56,143 nt of DNA from Halanaerobium salsuginis. GTDB taxonomy: Bacteria; Bacillota; Halanaerobiia; Halanaerobiales; Halanaerobiaceae. Below the pieces are notes generated by a model. The model searched no databases, was not told where the DNA came from, and saw nothing but the letters and a program-made list of their open reading frames with translations. Every line of letters begins with the position of its first letter. Position 1 is the stretch's first letter. The DNA is taken from positions 1-56,143 of the forward strand of contig NZ_FOTI01000018.1 in assembly GCF_900114545.1 (NCBI RefSeq), read 5' to 3'. Of the stretch, positions 18,161 through 27,500 are shown piece after piece. The position numbers and the translations under genes are program-made.

Positions 18161-18190
18161 TTAACTATGTTTTTTAATTATTTACTTATA

Positions 18191-18220
18191 TCTAAAGTAG
18201 GAGCGAGCTCCTACTTTAGA
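18191..18220 (+). other. Intercistronic stem-loop after the operon B binding-protein gene
   Basis: Perfect inverted repeat TCTAAAGTAGGAG / CTCCTACTTTAGA (13 pairs, 4-base loop) with no long T run. Placement matches the hairpins after the other two binding-protein genes and suggests a differential mRNA stability element. Confidence 0.75.
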
Positions 18221-18246
18221 TAAAAATTTATAATAAGGTGATATTA

Positions 18247-19116
18247 ATGGAAAAAATCAAAAATACTTTTCTCGAACACAAAACACCGCTAATGTTTGTT
18301 TTACCAGCAGTTATTTTTTTTACTTTATTTAAGATATTTCCCATTTTAAATTTATTTTGGTTAAGTATACATCAAGTTGATAAAGATATCGGTGACTTTA
18401 TTGGCTTTAAAAATTATCTTAAATTAATCCATGATCAAGTTTTCTGGTTATCTTTAAAAAATACAACTATTATTGTTATTTTGGTAGTATTTTTTGGAAC
18501 TATTTTTGGTTATCTAGCAGCATTATTATTGACTGAGGATTTTAAAGGTCAAAAACTTTTCAGGATTTTAATTTTTATCCCGGTAGTAACAACTGTATCT
18601 ATAATTGCAGTAGTCTGGAAAATGATGTATTACCCTGCTAATTCAGGGATGCTTAATTCTCTTTTAGCTTATTTTAATATTCCTGCTCAGCAATGGTTAG
18701 CTGATCCTAAATTGGCTTTATATGCTTTAACAGTTCCTTTAATCTGGCGAATAATAGGTTATAATATGATGATTTTTATTGCAGCTTTAAAAGGAGTTGA
18801 TAAAAATCAGCTAGAGGCAGCTCAGGTTGAAGGAGCAAATTGGTGGCAGAAGCTTATTTATATAATTATACCAGCCACTAAATATGCAATTAATATGGTC
18901 TTAATATTGGCAGTTTTAAGAACATATAAAGTTTTTGTGCCAGCTTATGTAATGACATCAGGTGATCCACAGCATAAAACAGAAACTATTGCAACCTGGA
19001 TTTATAAACAATCTTTTCGTTACTGGGATATGAGTTATGGTGCTGCTCTAGCAGTTGTATTATTTTTAATTATAATGGTTTTAACAATTTTCCAGAAAAA
19101 ATTCCAGAGTGAATAA
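18247..19116 (+). CDS. ABC sugar transporter permease (MalF/UgpA type)
   Basis: 289-residue inner-membrane permease with six hydrophobic segments. The EAA-type loop reads LEAAQVEGANWWQKLIYIIIP near residue 195. The ATG at 18247 is chosen because AAGGTG lies just before it; an in-frame GTG nine bases upstream is part of the site. It forms the importer with the following MalG-type permease and the preceding binding protein. The ATPase subunit is not encoded nearby. Confidence 0.92.
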   Translation: MEKIKNTFLEHKTPLMFVLPAVIFFTLFKIFPILNLFWLSIHQVDKDIGDFIGFKNYLKLIHDQVFWLSLKNTTIIVILVVFFGTIFGYLAALLLTEDFKGQKLFRILIFIPVVTTVSIIAVVWKMMYYPANSGMLNSLLAYFNIPAQQWLADPKLALYALTVPLIWRIIGYNMMIFIAALKGVDKNQLEAAQVEGANWWQKLIYIIIPATKYAINMVLILAVLRTYKVFVPAYVMTSGDPQHKTETIATWIYKQSFRYWDMSYGAALAVVLFLIIMVLTIFQKKFQSE

Positions 19117-19137
19117 ATATAATAGGAGGCTAAGAAA

Positions 19138-19980
19138 TTGCTATCTTTAGAATCAAAAAAAGAGACGATAACAATAAAAGTTCTGAAATATTTTTGTTTA
19201 ATTATAATTTCTATTTTTATGATTTTACCATTTTTATGGATGATTAGTGCTTCTTTTAAATCACCAGGAGAAATAAATTTACTTCATTATTCTTTAATTC
19301 CTAAAAATTTTACTTTTAGTAATTATTTATATGCATTTTTTAAACTTAATATCTGGAAATACTTTTTTAATAGTGTAGTAGTTGCATTTTTTGGTGTAAT
19401 ACTACAGACAATAGTTTGTTCTCTAGCAGCATATGCTCTGGCTAGATTTGAGTTTCCAGGTTCAGTATTTTTAATTACTATTTTTATTGGAACAATGATG
19501 CTGCCTGACGCAGCATTAATGGTACCTCTGTTTAGAATACTAAGAACTTTTGGCTTAATCAATAATTATGCAGGAATGATTTTACCGATAGTTCCCTGGG
19601 GATTTAGTGTTTTTATGTTAAGTGAATTTTTCAAAGAAATTCCAGCAGAATTGGAAGAATCTGCTCGTATAGACGGAGCTTCTGCTTTGACTATTTTTAC
19701 TAAAATTATTTTGCCATTATCTAAACCAGTTTTTGGGGCTGTTTTTATTTTTTCTTTCATTATGGTCTGGGATCAATTTATAATTCCGTTATTAGTGGCA
19801 AATTCACAATCAATAATGACATTACCTTTATGGTTAGCTAATTTATCGAGCGAAACTTCTAGTAATAGAACTATAGTTGCAGCAGCTACTACTTTAGCAA
19901 CTATACCATCAATAATAATCTTTCTTTTATTTCAAAGAAATTTTATTCAGGGACTTACTTCAGGTGCTGTTAAAGGATAA
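19138..19980 (+). CDS. ABC sugar transporter permease (MalG type)
   Basis: 280-residue permease with six membrane segments and the EAA loop LEESARIDGASALTIFTKII near residue 180. The TTG start at 19138 is supported by GGAGG ten bases before it and by the length. It completes the membrane part of the operon B importer and is followed after about 50 bases by the glycosidase gene. Confidence 0.92.
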   Translation: MLSLESKKETITIKVLKYFCLIIISIFMILPFLWMISASFKSPGEINLLHYSLIPKNFTFSNYLYAFFKLNIWKYFFNSVVVAFFGVILQTIVCSLAAYALARFEFPGSVFLITIFIGTMMLPDAALMVPLFRILRTFGLINNYAGMILPIVPWGFSVFMLSEFFKEIPAELEESARIDGASALTIFTKIILPLSKPVFGAVFIFSFIMVWDQFIIPLLVANSQSIMTLPLWLANLSSETSSNRTIVAAATTLATIPSIIIFLLFQRNFIQGLTSGAVKG

Positions 19981-20028
19981 ATTATTAAATATATAACTTA
20001 TAATTAATTTGAAGAAAGGAAGATGATT

Positions 20029-22206
20029 TTGGCGAAGAAATGGCAGGCCCACTGGATAGTTGATCCCGTATTTTATGGCTTAAGTCCAAGAAATATTTTC
20101 AGGCAGGAATTAGCTAATGACAACAACCATCAGCACCGGCAAGAATTAAAAAACAGACATACATTAATTAGAAAAACATTTTATATAAATGAAGAAATTA
20201 AGTCAGCTCACCTAGATATTTCAGCTGATGATTATTATAAATTGAAAATAAATGGTCATGCAATTGGACAGGGTCCTGCACCTGGTTATTTTTTTCATTA
20301 TTATTATAATAAATATCAAGTTGAACAATATCTAAAAAAAGGCAAAAATGTAGTAACAGTTCACTTATATTATCAGGGTTTAATTAATCGTGTTTGGAAT
20401 AGCGGTGATTATCGGCAGGGAATGATTGCAGAACTTTTTATTAATAATAAGCTGAAAATTAAAACTGACCAAAGCTGGTTATATAAGAATATTTTAGCCT
20501 ATAAATCTGGCGGTATCACAGGTTATCAAACTCAGTTTCTGGAGAATATAGATTTAAACTACTATCCTACAGGCTGGAATAAAATCAATTATAATGATCA
20601 GATCTGGCAGCAGTCTGCTATTAAATATAGTGATGACCATAAACTTTTTTTGCAGCCAACTCCCAAGCTTAGTTTTTATCTTAAAAATCCTCAAAAAATA
20701 AAAGAATTAGGTTCAGGTCATTACCTAGTTGATTTTGGTCAAATAATTGTCGGTTATTTTAAGTTTTCAGCTGTTGGTAAAAAAGGAGAAATAATTGAAA
20801 TTAGACATGGAGAAGAACTGCTTGCCGGCAAGCAAGTTCGTTATCAATTGCGTTCTAATTGTAAGTATCAGGAATTTATAACTTTATCAGGTAAGCTTGA
20901 TCGACCAGAGTTTTATGATTATAAAGTTTTTCGTTATGTGGAAGTGATTGCTCACGATAAGCTTTCTAAATCATTAAAACCAGAATCTTTTAAAGCGTTA
21001 ATCAGACATTATAAATTTATTGATCAAAACACAACATTTAATTCTTCTGATCAAAGATTAAACAGCATCTGGAGTATCTGTAAAGCGGCTGTTAAGTATG
21101 GAGTTCAATCTGCTTATTTAGATTGTCCCGGGCGAGAAAAAGGCCAGTATTTGGGAGATGCTGTTATAACCAGTTTATCGCATTATTATTTAACCGGAGA
21201 TCTGCGTTTATATAAAAAAGCAATTAAAGATTTTGCCTTATCAAGCTATATTTCAGCCGGGTTAATGGCAGTTGCACCGGGCAGTTTGATGCAGGAAATA
21301 GCTGATTATTCTTTACAGTGGCCGCTGCTTTTATTACACTATTACGAATTTAGTGGTGACAAATATTTTTTAAAAGAGATGTATCCTGTTGCAGAAAAGC
21401 TGCTTAATTATTTCAAAAAATTTCAACGTTCAGATGGTCTTTTAACAGATGTTAACGAAAAATGGAATCTGGTCGACTGGCCTGTGATAATGAGAGATAA
21501 TTATGCAGTAAATTTGAAACAGCTTTCAGAAAACCCAGAATATGGCTGTCATAATGTAATTAATGCATTTTTTCTTGGTATGGTAAAAACAATTAATAAA
21601 ATTAGGGATATTTTAGATATAAGCTATGATAATAATTTTAGTAAATTAGAAAAATCTTTTCTGGCAGCTTTTTATGATAAAAAGCAAAAACTTTTTACTG
21701 ACACAGAAAAGAAAAATCATTCAGCAATTCATTCAAACATATTGCCTTTGTTTTTTGGCTTTGCACCTTTAGAGGCAGAAGCGGCTATTGTTAATTTAGT
21801 TAAAACTAAAGGCTTAAAATGTGGAGTTTATATGGCATATTATTTATTAAAAGCACTGGCTAGAGTTGGTGAATATAAGCTAGTTTATCAGTTAATTATC
21901 AATAAATCCAAAAATTCCTGGTTTAATATGTTAACTGAAGGAGCAACAACTTGTTGGGAAGTCTGGTCAAAAACTCAAAAAGAAAATGCTAGTCTTTTAC
22001 ATCCCTGGGCCAGCACCCCTATTATAGTTATTATAGAAGACTTACTGGAAATTGACCTGAGAGTTAGTAATCAAGCTAAAGCGCTAACAGACAATCCGAA
22101 ATTGTTTAATTATATAGAACAAGTTGAATTTTCTTTGCAAAATAAATTTGTCAATATAGAGATAAATAAGTTGTTAAACAAAAATAAAATAACTAAACAT
22201 TTTTAA
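20029..22206 (+). CDS. GH78 family alpha-L-rhamnosidase-like protein
   Basis: Glycoside hydrolase of about 725 residues without a signal peptide, hence cytoplasmic. The N-terminal WQAHWIVDP and beta-domain are typical of GH78. The catalytic (alpha/alpha)6 domain shows DCPGREKGQYLGDA, the family's acidic signature, and GATTCWEVW followed by LHPWASTP near the C-terminus. The start is probably TTG 20029, eight bases after GAAAGGA; ATG 20023 is too close to that site. Lying between an oligosaccharide importer and uronate catabolic genes, it probably removes alpha-linked rhamnose (or a related residue) from an imported rhamnosyl-uronate. Other GH78-like specificities remain possible. Confidence 0.85.
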   Translation: MAKKWQAHWIVDPVFYGLSPRNIFRQELANDNNHQHRQELKNRHTLIRKTFYINEEIKSAHLDISADDYYKLKINGHAIGQGPAPGYFFHYYYNKYQVEQYLKKGKNVVTVHLYYQGLINRVWNSGDYRQGMIAELFINNKLKIKTDQSWLYKNILAYKSGGITGYQTQFLENIDLNYYPTGWNKINYNDQIWQQSAIKYSDDHKLFLQPTPKLSFYLKNPQKIKELGSGHYLVDFGQIIVGYFKFSAVGKKGEIIEIRHGEELLAGKQVRYQLRSNCKYQEFITLSGKLDRPEFYDYKVFRYVEVIAHDKLSKSLKPESFKALIRHYKFIDQNTTFNSSDQRLNSIWSICKAAVKYGVQSAYLDCPGREKGQYLGDAVITSLSHYYLTGDLRLYKKAIKDFALSSYISAGLMAVAPGSLMQEIADYSLQWPLLLLHYYEFSGDKYFLKEMYPVAEKLLNYFKKFQRSDGLLTDVNEKWNLVDWPVIMRDNYAVNLKQLSENPEYGCHNVINAFFLGMVKTINKIRDILDISYDNNFSKLEKSFLAAFYDKKQKLFTDTEKKNHSAIHSNILPLFFGFAPLEAEAAIVNLVKTKGLKCGVYMAYYLLKALARVGEYKLVYQLIINKSKNSWFNMLTEGATTCWEVWSKTQKENASLLHPWASTPIIVIIEDLLEIDLRVSNQAKALTDNPKLFNYIEQVEFSLQNKFVNIEINKLLNKNKITKHF

Positions 22207-22234
22207 GCCAAAAATATAATTAGGAGGAAGTAAA

Positions 22235-23212
22235 ATGACTATTGAAATTACTGTTGGTCAATTGAATAAATTTGATCGAGAAACTATGATTTTTGCTAAA
22301 CAGCTGGGCATAAGTAGTGTTCACTTTAATACTCCCCAACTGCCAGGAGAAAAGTACTGGTCTTTAGAAGCTATTCAGGATCTTAAAGCAGAGTGTGCAG
22401 CATATAATTTGAAAATAGCTGCTATTGAAAATATACCTTTGAAATTTTATGACAAAATTATGCTTGGCTTGCCAGGTAAAGAAGAACAGATAAAGTATTT
22501 GCAAAAGACAGTATTTAATTTAGGTCAGGCGGGTATTCCGATTTTAGGTTATCATTTTGAACCAACTTTTGTCTGGCGAACTTCCTATGCAGAAATTCGG
22601 GGTCAGGCTAGAGTTACTGCTTTTAAGCAGGCAGAGGCAGTCAATGGTAAAAACATCGTAAAAGGAGGAGTAAAGGATGCTGAGCCAATTAGTGAAGCAG
22701 AAATGTGGGGAAATTATAGTTATTTAATGGAAAATCTTGTTCCTGCTGCAGAAGAAGCAGGCATAAAATTAGCCCTGCATCCTTCCGATCCTCCACTTGC
22801 TTCTCTGGGAGGAGTGCCTAGATTATTTAGAAACTTAGCAAGTTTCAAAAGAGCAATGGAAATAGCAGATAGTGATTGCTGGGGGCTTGATCTCTGTCTG
22901 GGAACATTTTCTGAAATGCCCGGTGGAGCTAAAAATGTTATGGCAGCAATTGAATATTTTGTTCCCTTGCAAAAAGTTTTTTATATTCATTTTCGAGATG
23001 TTTCAGGTACAGTACCAAATTTTAAAGAAGCTTTTATTGGGGCGGGTAATTATGATCCTGCTGTTGTAATAAGACGTTTACAGGAGCTTAAATTTAATGG
23101 TTTTTTACTGGCAGACCATGTTCCAATAATGATCAATGACTCTAAACTTAGTCATCGTGCTAGAGCCCATGCAATTGGTTATATGCAGGGACTCTTACAG
23201 AGTATTAAGTAA
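22235..23212 (+). CDS. uxuA: Mannonate dehydratase-like protein (UxuA family)
   Basis: 325-residue TIM-barrel protein of the UxuA family: ALHPSDPPLASLGGVPRLFRN, CWGLDLCLGTFSEM, FYIHFRDVSG and the ADHVP loop supply the His, Cys and Asp residues that bind the metal in UxuA. It is shorter than E. coli UxuA (394) and similar in size to Gram-positive forms. It would dehydrate D-mannonate to 2-keto-3-deoxygluconate. It sits between the glycosidase and a zinc dehydrogenase. AGGAGG precedes the ATG. Confidence 0.88.
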   Translation: MTIEITVGQLNKFDRETMIFAKQLGISSVHFNTPQLPGEKYWSLEAIQDLKAECAAYNLKIAAIENIPLKFYDKIMLGLPGKEEQIKYLQKTVFNLGQAGIPILGYHFEPTFVWRTSYAEIRGQARVTAFKQAEAVNGKNIVKGGVKDAEPISEAEMWGNYSYLMENLVPAAEEAGIKLALHPSDPPLASLGGVPRLFRNLASFKRAMEIADSDCWGLDLCLGTFSEMPGGAKNVMAAIEYFVPLQKVFYIHFRDVSGTVPNFKEAFIGAGNYDPAVVIRRLQELKFNGFLLADHVPIMINDSKLSHRARAHAIGYMQGLLQSIK

Positions 23213-23279
23213 GACAAATCTACATTTAATTTAATAAATAAATATAATTTTTGTAGTAAATTATATAAGGAGGTAGTTT

Positions 23280-24290
23280 ATGCGTGCACTTGCTTTAACT
23301 AAAAATGGAAATCCTTTTGAGATTATCAATATTGATGAACCACAGATAACTAAGGCTAATCAGGTAAAAATAAAAATATATGGAACTGGAATTTGTGGTG
23401 GAGATCTTAGTGATTATTTAAATCCACCCACTTTAAATAGTAGTCAGCTAATTTTAGGACATGAATATTCGGGAGAAATTGTAGAACTTGGAGCTAAAGC
23501 AACTAATTTTAAAGTAGGAGATAAAGTTATTGCAGAAAGTTCAGCAGGTTGTGAAGAATGTTTTTATTGTAGAAACGGCTATACTAATCTCTGTCCTGAT
23601 AGGAAAGGAATTAGTGGCAGTTTTACCGATTATATAGTAGTACCTGAACGTTATGTTTATCGCTTACCTGCTGAAACAAGTCTTGATTTAGCAATCTTAT
23701 CTGAACCATTGGCCTGTGTACTAAATGGAATTGAAAAAACTCAGCTTAGAGCAGGCGATCTCACAGTTGTAGTTGGCCCGGGTCCACTTGGTATTTTAAC
23801 TGCTTTTTTGGCAGACCTGAAAGGAGCAGCAGTCATTTTAGTAGGAAGAAGCTCGAGTCAAAAAAGACTCGAAATTGCTCACAATAAATTAAATTTAGAA
23901 GTGATAAATTCAGATCTTGTTGATCCTGGCAAATATATTAAAAAAATTAATAGTTATGGAGCTGATGTAGTTTTTGGTTGTGCAGGTAGTGAAAAAATAA
24001 TTGATTTTGCTTTGAAAATATTAAAAAAAGGAGGATCTTACACCGAGCTGGGGCTTTTCCATGGTTCAAAGATTACAATTGATTTTGAAAAAATTGTCAA
24101 AAAAGAATTAAAAGTTACTGGTGCTGTTAGTCATCGTCCTGATTCGTGGAATCGTTTATTAAAGTTATATAAAAGGAATGATCTAAATGAGTTAAGCAAG
24201 ATTATTAGCAGTAAATATGAACTTAAAAACTGGAAAACAGCTTTTGAAAATTTAAAGGAAAGAAAAGATTTAAAAGCTGTTTTATATTAA
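23280..24290 (+). CDS. Zinc-dependent medium-chain dehydrogenase
   Basis: 336-residue MDR-family polyol/sugar dehydrogenase. The catalytic-zinc motif is GICGGDLSD with GHEYSG, and a four-cysteine structural zinc loop is seen (GCEECFYCRNGYTNLC). The nucleotide site is VVVGPGPLGIL. Between UxuA and a uronate isomerase it occupies the place normally taken by mannonate oxidoreductase (UxuB), so it may reduce fructuronate to mannonate; this replacement is inferred from position. AGGAGGT precedes ATG 23280. Confidence 0.87.
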   Translation: MRALALTKNGNPFEIINIDEPQITKANQVKIKIYGTGICGGDLSDYLNPPTLNSSQLILGHEYSGEIVELGAKATNFKVGDKVIAESSAGCEECFYCRNGYTNLCPDRKGISGSFTDYIVVPERYVYRLPAETSLDLAILSEPLACVLNGIEKTQLRAGDLTVVVGPGPLGILTAFLADLKGAAVILVGRSSSQKRLEIAHNKLNLEVINSDLVDPGKYIKKINSYGADVVFGCAGSEKIIDFALKILKKGGSYTELGLFHGSKITIDFEKIVKKELKVTGAVSHRPDSWNRLLKLYKRNDLNELSKIISSKYELKNWKTAFENLKERKDLKAVLY

Positions 24291-24315
24291 ATTATGAAGG
24301 AGGAATTAGTTAAAA

Positions 24316-25680
24316 ATGAAATTTCTTGGTCAAAATTACTTATTAGAGAATTCTACTGCTAAAGAATTATATCAATCAATTGCATCACTACCAATTGTTG
24401 ATGCTCATAACCATAGTGATTTAAAGGAGATACTGGCTAACGAAAATTGGCATGATATCTGGCAATTAGAAGCAGCAAGTGATCATTATGTCTGGGAGTT
24501 AATGCGCAAAAGAGGTATTCCTGAGTCAAAAATAACTGGTAGTGCATCTAATAAAGAAAAGTGGTTTGCTTTAGCAGAAATATTTCCAGAACTAGCAGGT
24601 AATCCAACCTATGAGTGGATACATCTTGACTTGAAAAGACAGCTTGGTATTGAAGAAAATATTTCTGCTGAAACAGCTAATTATATTTGGCAGGTAAGTA
24701 AACAAAAATTAGCTAAAACTGAATTTAAACCACAAAAAATATTAAAAAAAATGCAGGTAGAAGTTATGTGTACAACTGATGATGTTTTTTCTTTGCTTAA
24801 GGATCATCAGAGACTCCACAAAGAAATTAATAGTCCGCAAATTTTACCGACCTGGCGAACTGATAAAATTATGAATATTGAACAGCCTGAATGGCTGGAG
24901 TCTGTTGAAAAATTGGCCAGGAATTATCAGCAGGATGTAGCTGATTTAACTGGGTTTTTAAAAGCACTCCAGAAATCACATGACCATTTTAATAAATTAG
25001 GCTGTGTGTCTGGGGATCATGGCATTGCAGCTCCTGTTTCTTATCCGGTAACTTTTAGTCAGGCAGAAACAGTCTATAAGTCTGCTTTGCTGGGTAAAAA
25101 GCTTGCTCAGTCTGAAATAAATGATTTTAAATCATTTATTTTAATTGAATTTGGCAAAATGAATCAGCTAACTAATTGGGTTACCCAATTGCATATTGGA
25201 ACTTTAAGAAACTATCGAGATAGTTTAACTACAAAGTATAATTTAACTGAAGGGATGGATATCTCTAATTATCAAGTTGAGATTGCCAGTAATTTAAGAT
25301 ATTTTTTCAATTATTTTGATAATAAATTACCAATAGTTATTTATACAATGGAACCAGCGCATTGGTTTACAGCTTCTACAATTTCTCGAGCCTTTCCAAA
25401 TGTGTATTTGGGAGCGGCCTGGTGGTATGCCGACAGTCCTTATGGTATGGAAAAACAGTTAGAGCAGGTTTCGACTGTAGATTTATTTTATAATTTAGCT
25501 GGTATGGTTACTGATTCTAGAAAAATATTATCTTACTCTTCCCGGACAGAAATGTTTCGGCGTAGTTTAGCTAATGTAGTTGCTAATCAGGTTGAAAAGG
25601 GTAAAATACCAAATGATGTTGCTATTGATCTAGTTAGCTGGCTAAGCTATTTTGGTCCGAAAAAGTTATTTTTTAGTTAA
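24316..25680 (+). CDS. Divergent uronate isomerase family protein
   Basis: 454-residue relative of UxaC. The N-terminal metal motif is VDAHNHSD (HNH instead of HCH). HIGTLRN, GDHG and GMVTDSRKILSYS are retained, but the surrounding sequence is far from the uxaC at 11561, and there is an extra residue in the C-terminal SY-x-R-x-E signature. It closes operon B. It probably isomerises the uronate freed by the GH78 enzyme, or a modified uronate, to a ketouronate. The two isomerases likely have different substrates. Confidence 0.85.
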   Translation: MKFLGQNYLLENSTAKELYQSIASLPIVDAHNHSDLKEILANENWHDIWQLEAASDHYVWELMRKRGIPESKITGSASNKEKWFALAEIFPELAGNPTYEWIHLDLKRQLGIEENISAETANYIWQVSKQKLAKTEFKPQKILKKMQVEVMCTTDDVFSLLKDHQRLHKEINSPQILPTWRTDKIMNIEQPEWLESVEKLARNYQQDVADLTGFLKALQKSHDHFNKLGCVSGDHGIAAPVSYPVTFSQAETVYKSALLGKKLAQSEINDFKSFILIEFGKMNQLTNWVTQLHIGTLRNYRDSLTTKYNLTEGMDISNYQVEIASNLRYFFNYFDNKLPIVIYTMEPAHWFTASTISRAFPNVYLGAAWWYADSPYGMEKQLEQVSTVDLFYNLAGMVTDSRKILSYSSRTEMFRRSLANVVANQVEKGKIPNDVAIDLVSWLSYFGPKKLFFS

Positions 25681-25703
25681 ACTAAAACTAAATATGTATT
25701 CAG

Positions 25704-25757
25704 AAACCTGTTCCATTAGCTAGATCTTTTCTGTTTTCTAGCCAGGAACAGGTTTTT
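25704..25757 (+). terminator. Terminator of operon B
   Basis: Outer stem AAACCTGTTCC / GGAACAGGTTT, an inner GCTAG / CTAGC stem, and a T5 run. It ends operon B after the second uronate isomerase. Confidence 0.82.
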
Positions 25758-25866
25758 GTAGCCTAAATTAGCTACTGTGTTAGCCAACACAGAAAAGAAA
25801 TTATTTAAATATTATAATAATGATAACTGTATATTTATCTAAAAATAACAAGAAGGGAGTAGAGGA

Positions 25867-26553
25867 ATGATTAGATTAATAGGAGTTTTAATCATTATTA
25901 TTGGCTTTATTTTTAAATTAGATATAATTGCTGTAGTTTTAACTGCAGGAATTATAACTGGTTTGGTTGGGGGATTAAGTTTAAATGAAATTTTAAAAAC
26001 TTTAGGAGAAGCATTTATTACTAATCGGTATATGTCATTATTTTTAGTGACTCTACCAGTAATAGGGATTTTAGAGCGTTATGGCTTAAAAGAAAGAGCA
26101 GCAGCATTAATTAAAAATATTAAAGCTGCTACACCAGGTAAAGTTTTGACTACTTATACTTTAATTAGAGAGCTAGCAGCAGCTTTTTCACTGCGGCTGG
26201 GTGGTCATGTACAGTTTATTAGACCGCTTGTTTTTCCGATGGCAGAAGGAGCTGCAAAAGTTTCTTATCGCGATCTAGATGAACATAGTATTGAACAATT
26301 AAAGGGTTATGCAGCTTCTGCTGAGAATTTTGCCAATTTTTTTGGCCAAAATGTTTTTATTGCAGCCGGAGGTGTTTTATTAATCGTTGGGACTTTAAGT
26401 GAGTTAGGAGTAGAAGTTACTCCCCTACAAGTTTCAAAAGCATCACTGCCAATTGCAATTATTGCCTTTGTCCTGGCAGCAGTTTATTATAACATTCTGG
26501 ATAGAAGGCTTGCCCACCGATTGGGTAAAATTTCTCAAGGAGGTAAGCAGTAA
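25867..26553 (+). CDS. DUF969 family membrane protein
   Basis: 228-residue integral membrane protein recognised as DUF969 from its length, hydrophobic pattern and the central LGGHVQFIRPLVFPMAEGAA stretch. It sits three bases before the DUF979 gene and in the same unit as pyroglutamyl peptidase, an association I recall from several Firmicutes. The pair has been suggested to form a transporter; with Pcp the substrate could be pyroglutamate or pyroglutamyl peptides. Function unproven. A hairpin (CTGTGTT / AACACAG, 25775-25792) lies in the upstream region. Confidence 0.85.
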   Translation: MIRLIGVLIIIIGFIFKLDIIAVVLTAGIITGLVGGLSLNEILKTLGEAFITNRYMSLFLVTLPVIGILERYGLKERAAALIKNIKAATPGKVLTTYTLIRELAAAFSLRLGGHVQFIRPLVFPMAEGAAKVSYRDLDEHSIEQLKGYAASAENFANFFGQNVFIAAGGVLLIVGTLSELGVEVTPLQVSKASLPIAIIAFVLAAVYYNILDRRLAHRLGKISQGGKQ

Positions 26554-26555
26554 CT

Positions 26556-27470
26556 ATGAAAACAATCTTATTAGAAATCTTATACATAATGGCTGGCCTA
26601 GTTGCACTTTTTACAGCTTATCTGGCACTTCAGGATAAAAAACACCCAACCAGGCTTGGATCTACTATTTTCTGGGCTCTACTTGCTTTTGCTTTTATTT
26701 TCGGTAAGTATGTGCCAGCCCAGTTAGTAGCAGTAATTTTAATTGTGATGGGAGTATTAACTGCTTTAAACAAAGTTCAATTTGGCAGTCAGAAAAATTC
26801 TAGTCCAGAATTCAGACAGGAAAAATCAAATAATTTTAAAAACAAACTTTTTATTCCTGCTTTGAGTATTGCAGTTTTTGCTTTTGGAATTGCTCAATTT
26901 ACTAGTCTTGGAGGTTTAGTTGGACTGGGGATTGGAGCTTTTGTTGCTACTATAATCGCTCTTGTAATGACAGGGGCTGAAGCTAGCTATGTTGCTTACG
27001 ATGGCAGTCGTTTATTGCAGCAGGTTGGTTCTGCCAGTATTCTGCCGCAGCTTTTAGCAGCTCTGGGCTCTCTTTTTGCTGCAGCTGGAGTTGGCGATGT
27101 AATTGCCAGCAGTATTTCTGGAGTTATACCACAGGGTAATATTTTGTTGGGAGTTATTGCTTATTGTCTTGGCATGGCTTTATTTACAATAATTATGGGA
27201 AATGCTTTTGCTGCTTTTGCAGTTATTACAGCAGGAATTGGCATGCCTTTTGTTTATAGTCAAGGGGCAGATCCAGCGGTTGCTGGTGCATTAGCTTTAA
27301 CAGCTGGCTACTGTGGAACTTTAATGACACCTATGGCAGCTAATTTTAATATTGTACCAGCTGCAATTCTTGAAACTAATAATCAGAATCGAGTTATTAT
27401 TTCTCAATTTGCTTTTGCACTGGTTATGTTATTTATCCATATAATTTTAATGTATTGGCTGGCTTTTTAA
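26556..27470 (+). CDS. DUF979 family membrane protein
   Basis: 304-residue membrane protein of the DUF979 family with about nine hydrophobic segments; GNAFAAFAVITAGIG and YCGTLMTPMAANFNIVPAA are characteristic. It always seems to travel with DUF969, and here the two are three bases apart. It probably forms the second half of the same uptake system. The Pcp gene follows after 30 bases. Confidence 0.85.
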   Translation: MKTILLEILYIMAGLVALFTAYLALQDKKHPTRLGSTIFWALLAFAFIFGKYVPAQLVAVILIVMGVLTALNKVQFGSQKNSSPEFRQEKSNNFKNKLFIPALSIAVFAFGIAQFTSLGGLVGLGIGAFVATIIALVMTGAEASYVAYDGSRLLQQVGSASILPQLLAALGSLFAAAGVGDVIASSISGVIPQGNILLGVIAYCLGMALFTIIMGNAFAAFAVITAGIGMPFVYSQGADPAVAGALALTAGYCGTLMTPMAANFNIVPAAILETNNQNRVIISQFAFALVMLFIHIILMYWLAF

Positions 27471-27500
27471 TAACTAAAATAAAAATTTGAGGTGAATTTA

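Noticed and set aside
25758-25792. Consecutive small hairpins (GTAGC/GCTAC and CTGTGTT/AACACAG)
   Set aside because: Short stems in the leader of the DUF969 operon without a T run or alternate pairing; not enough to call a regulator.
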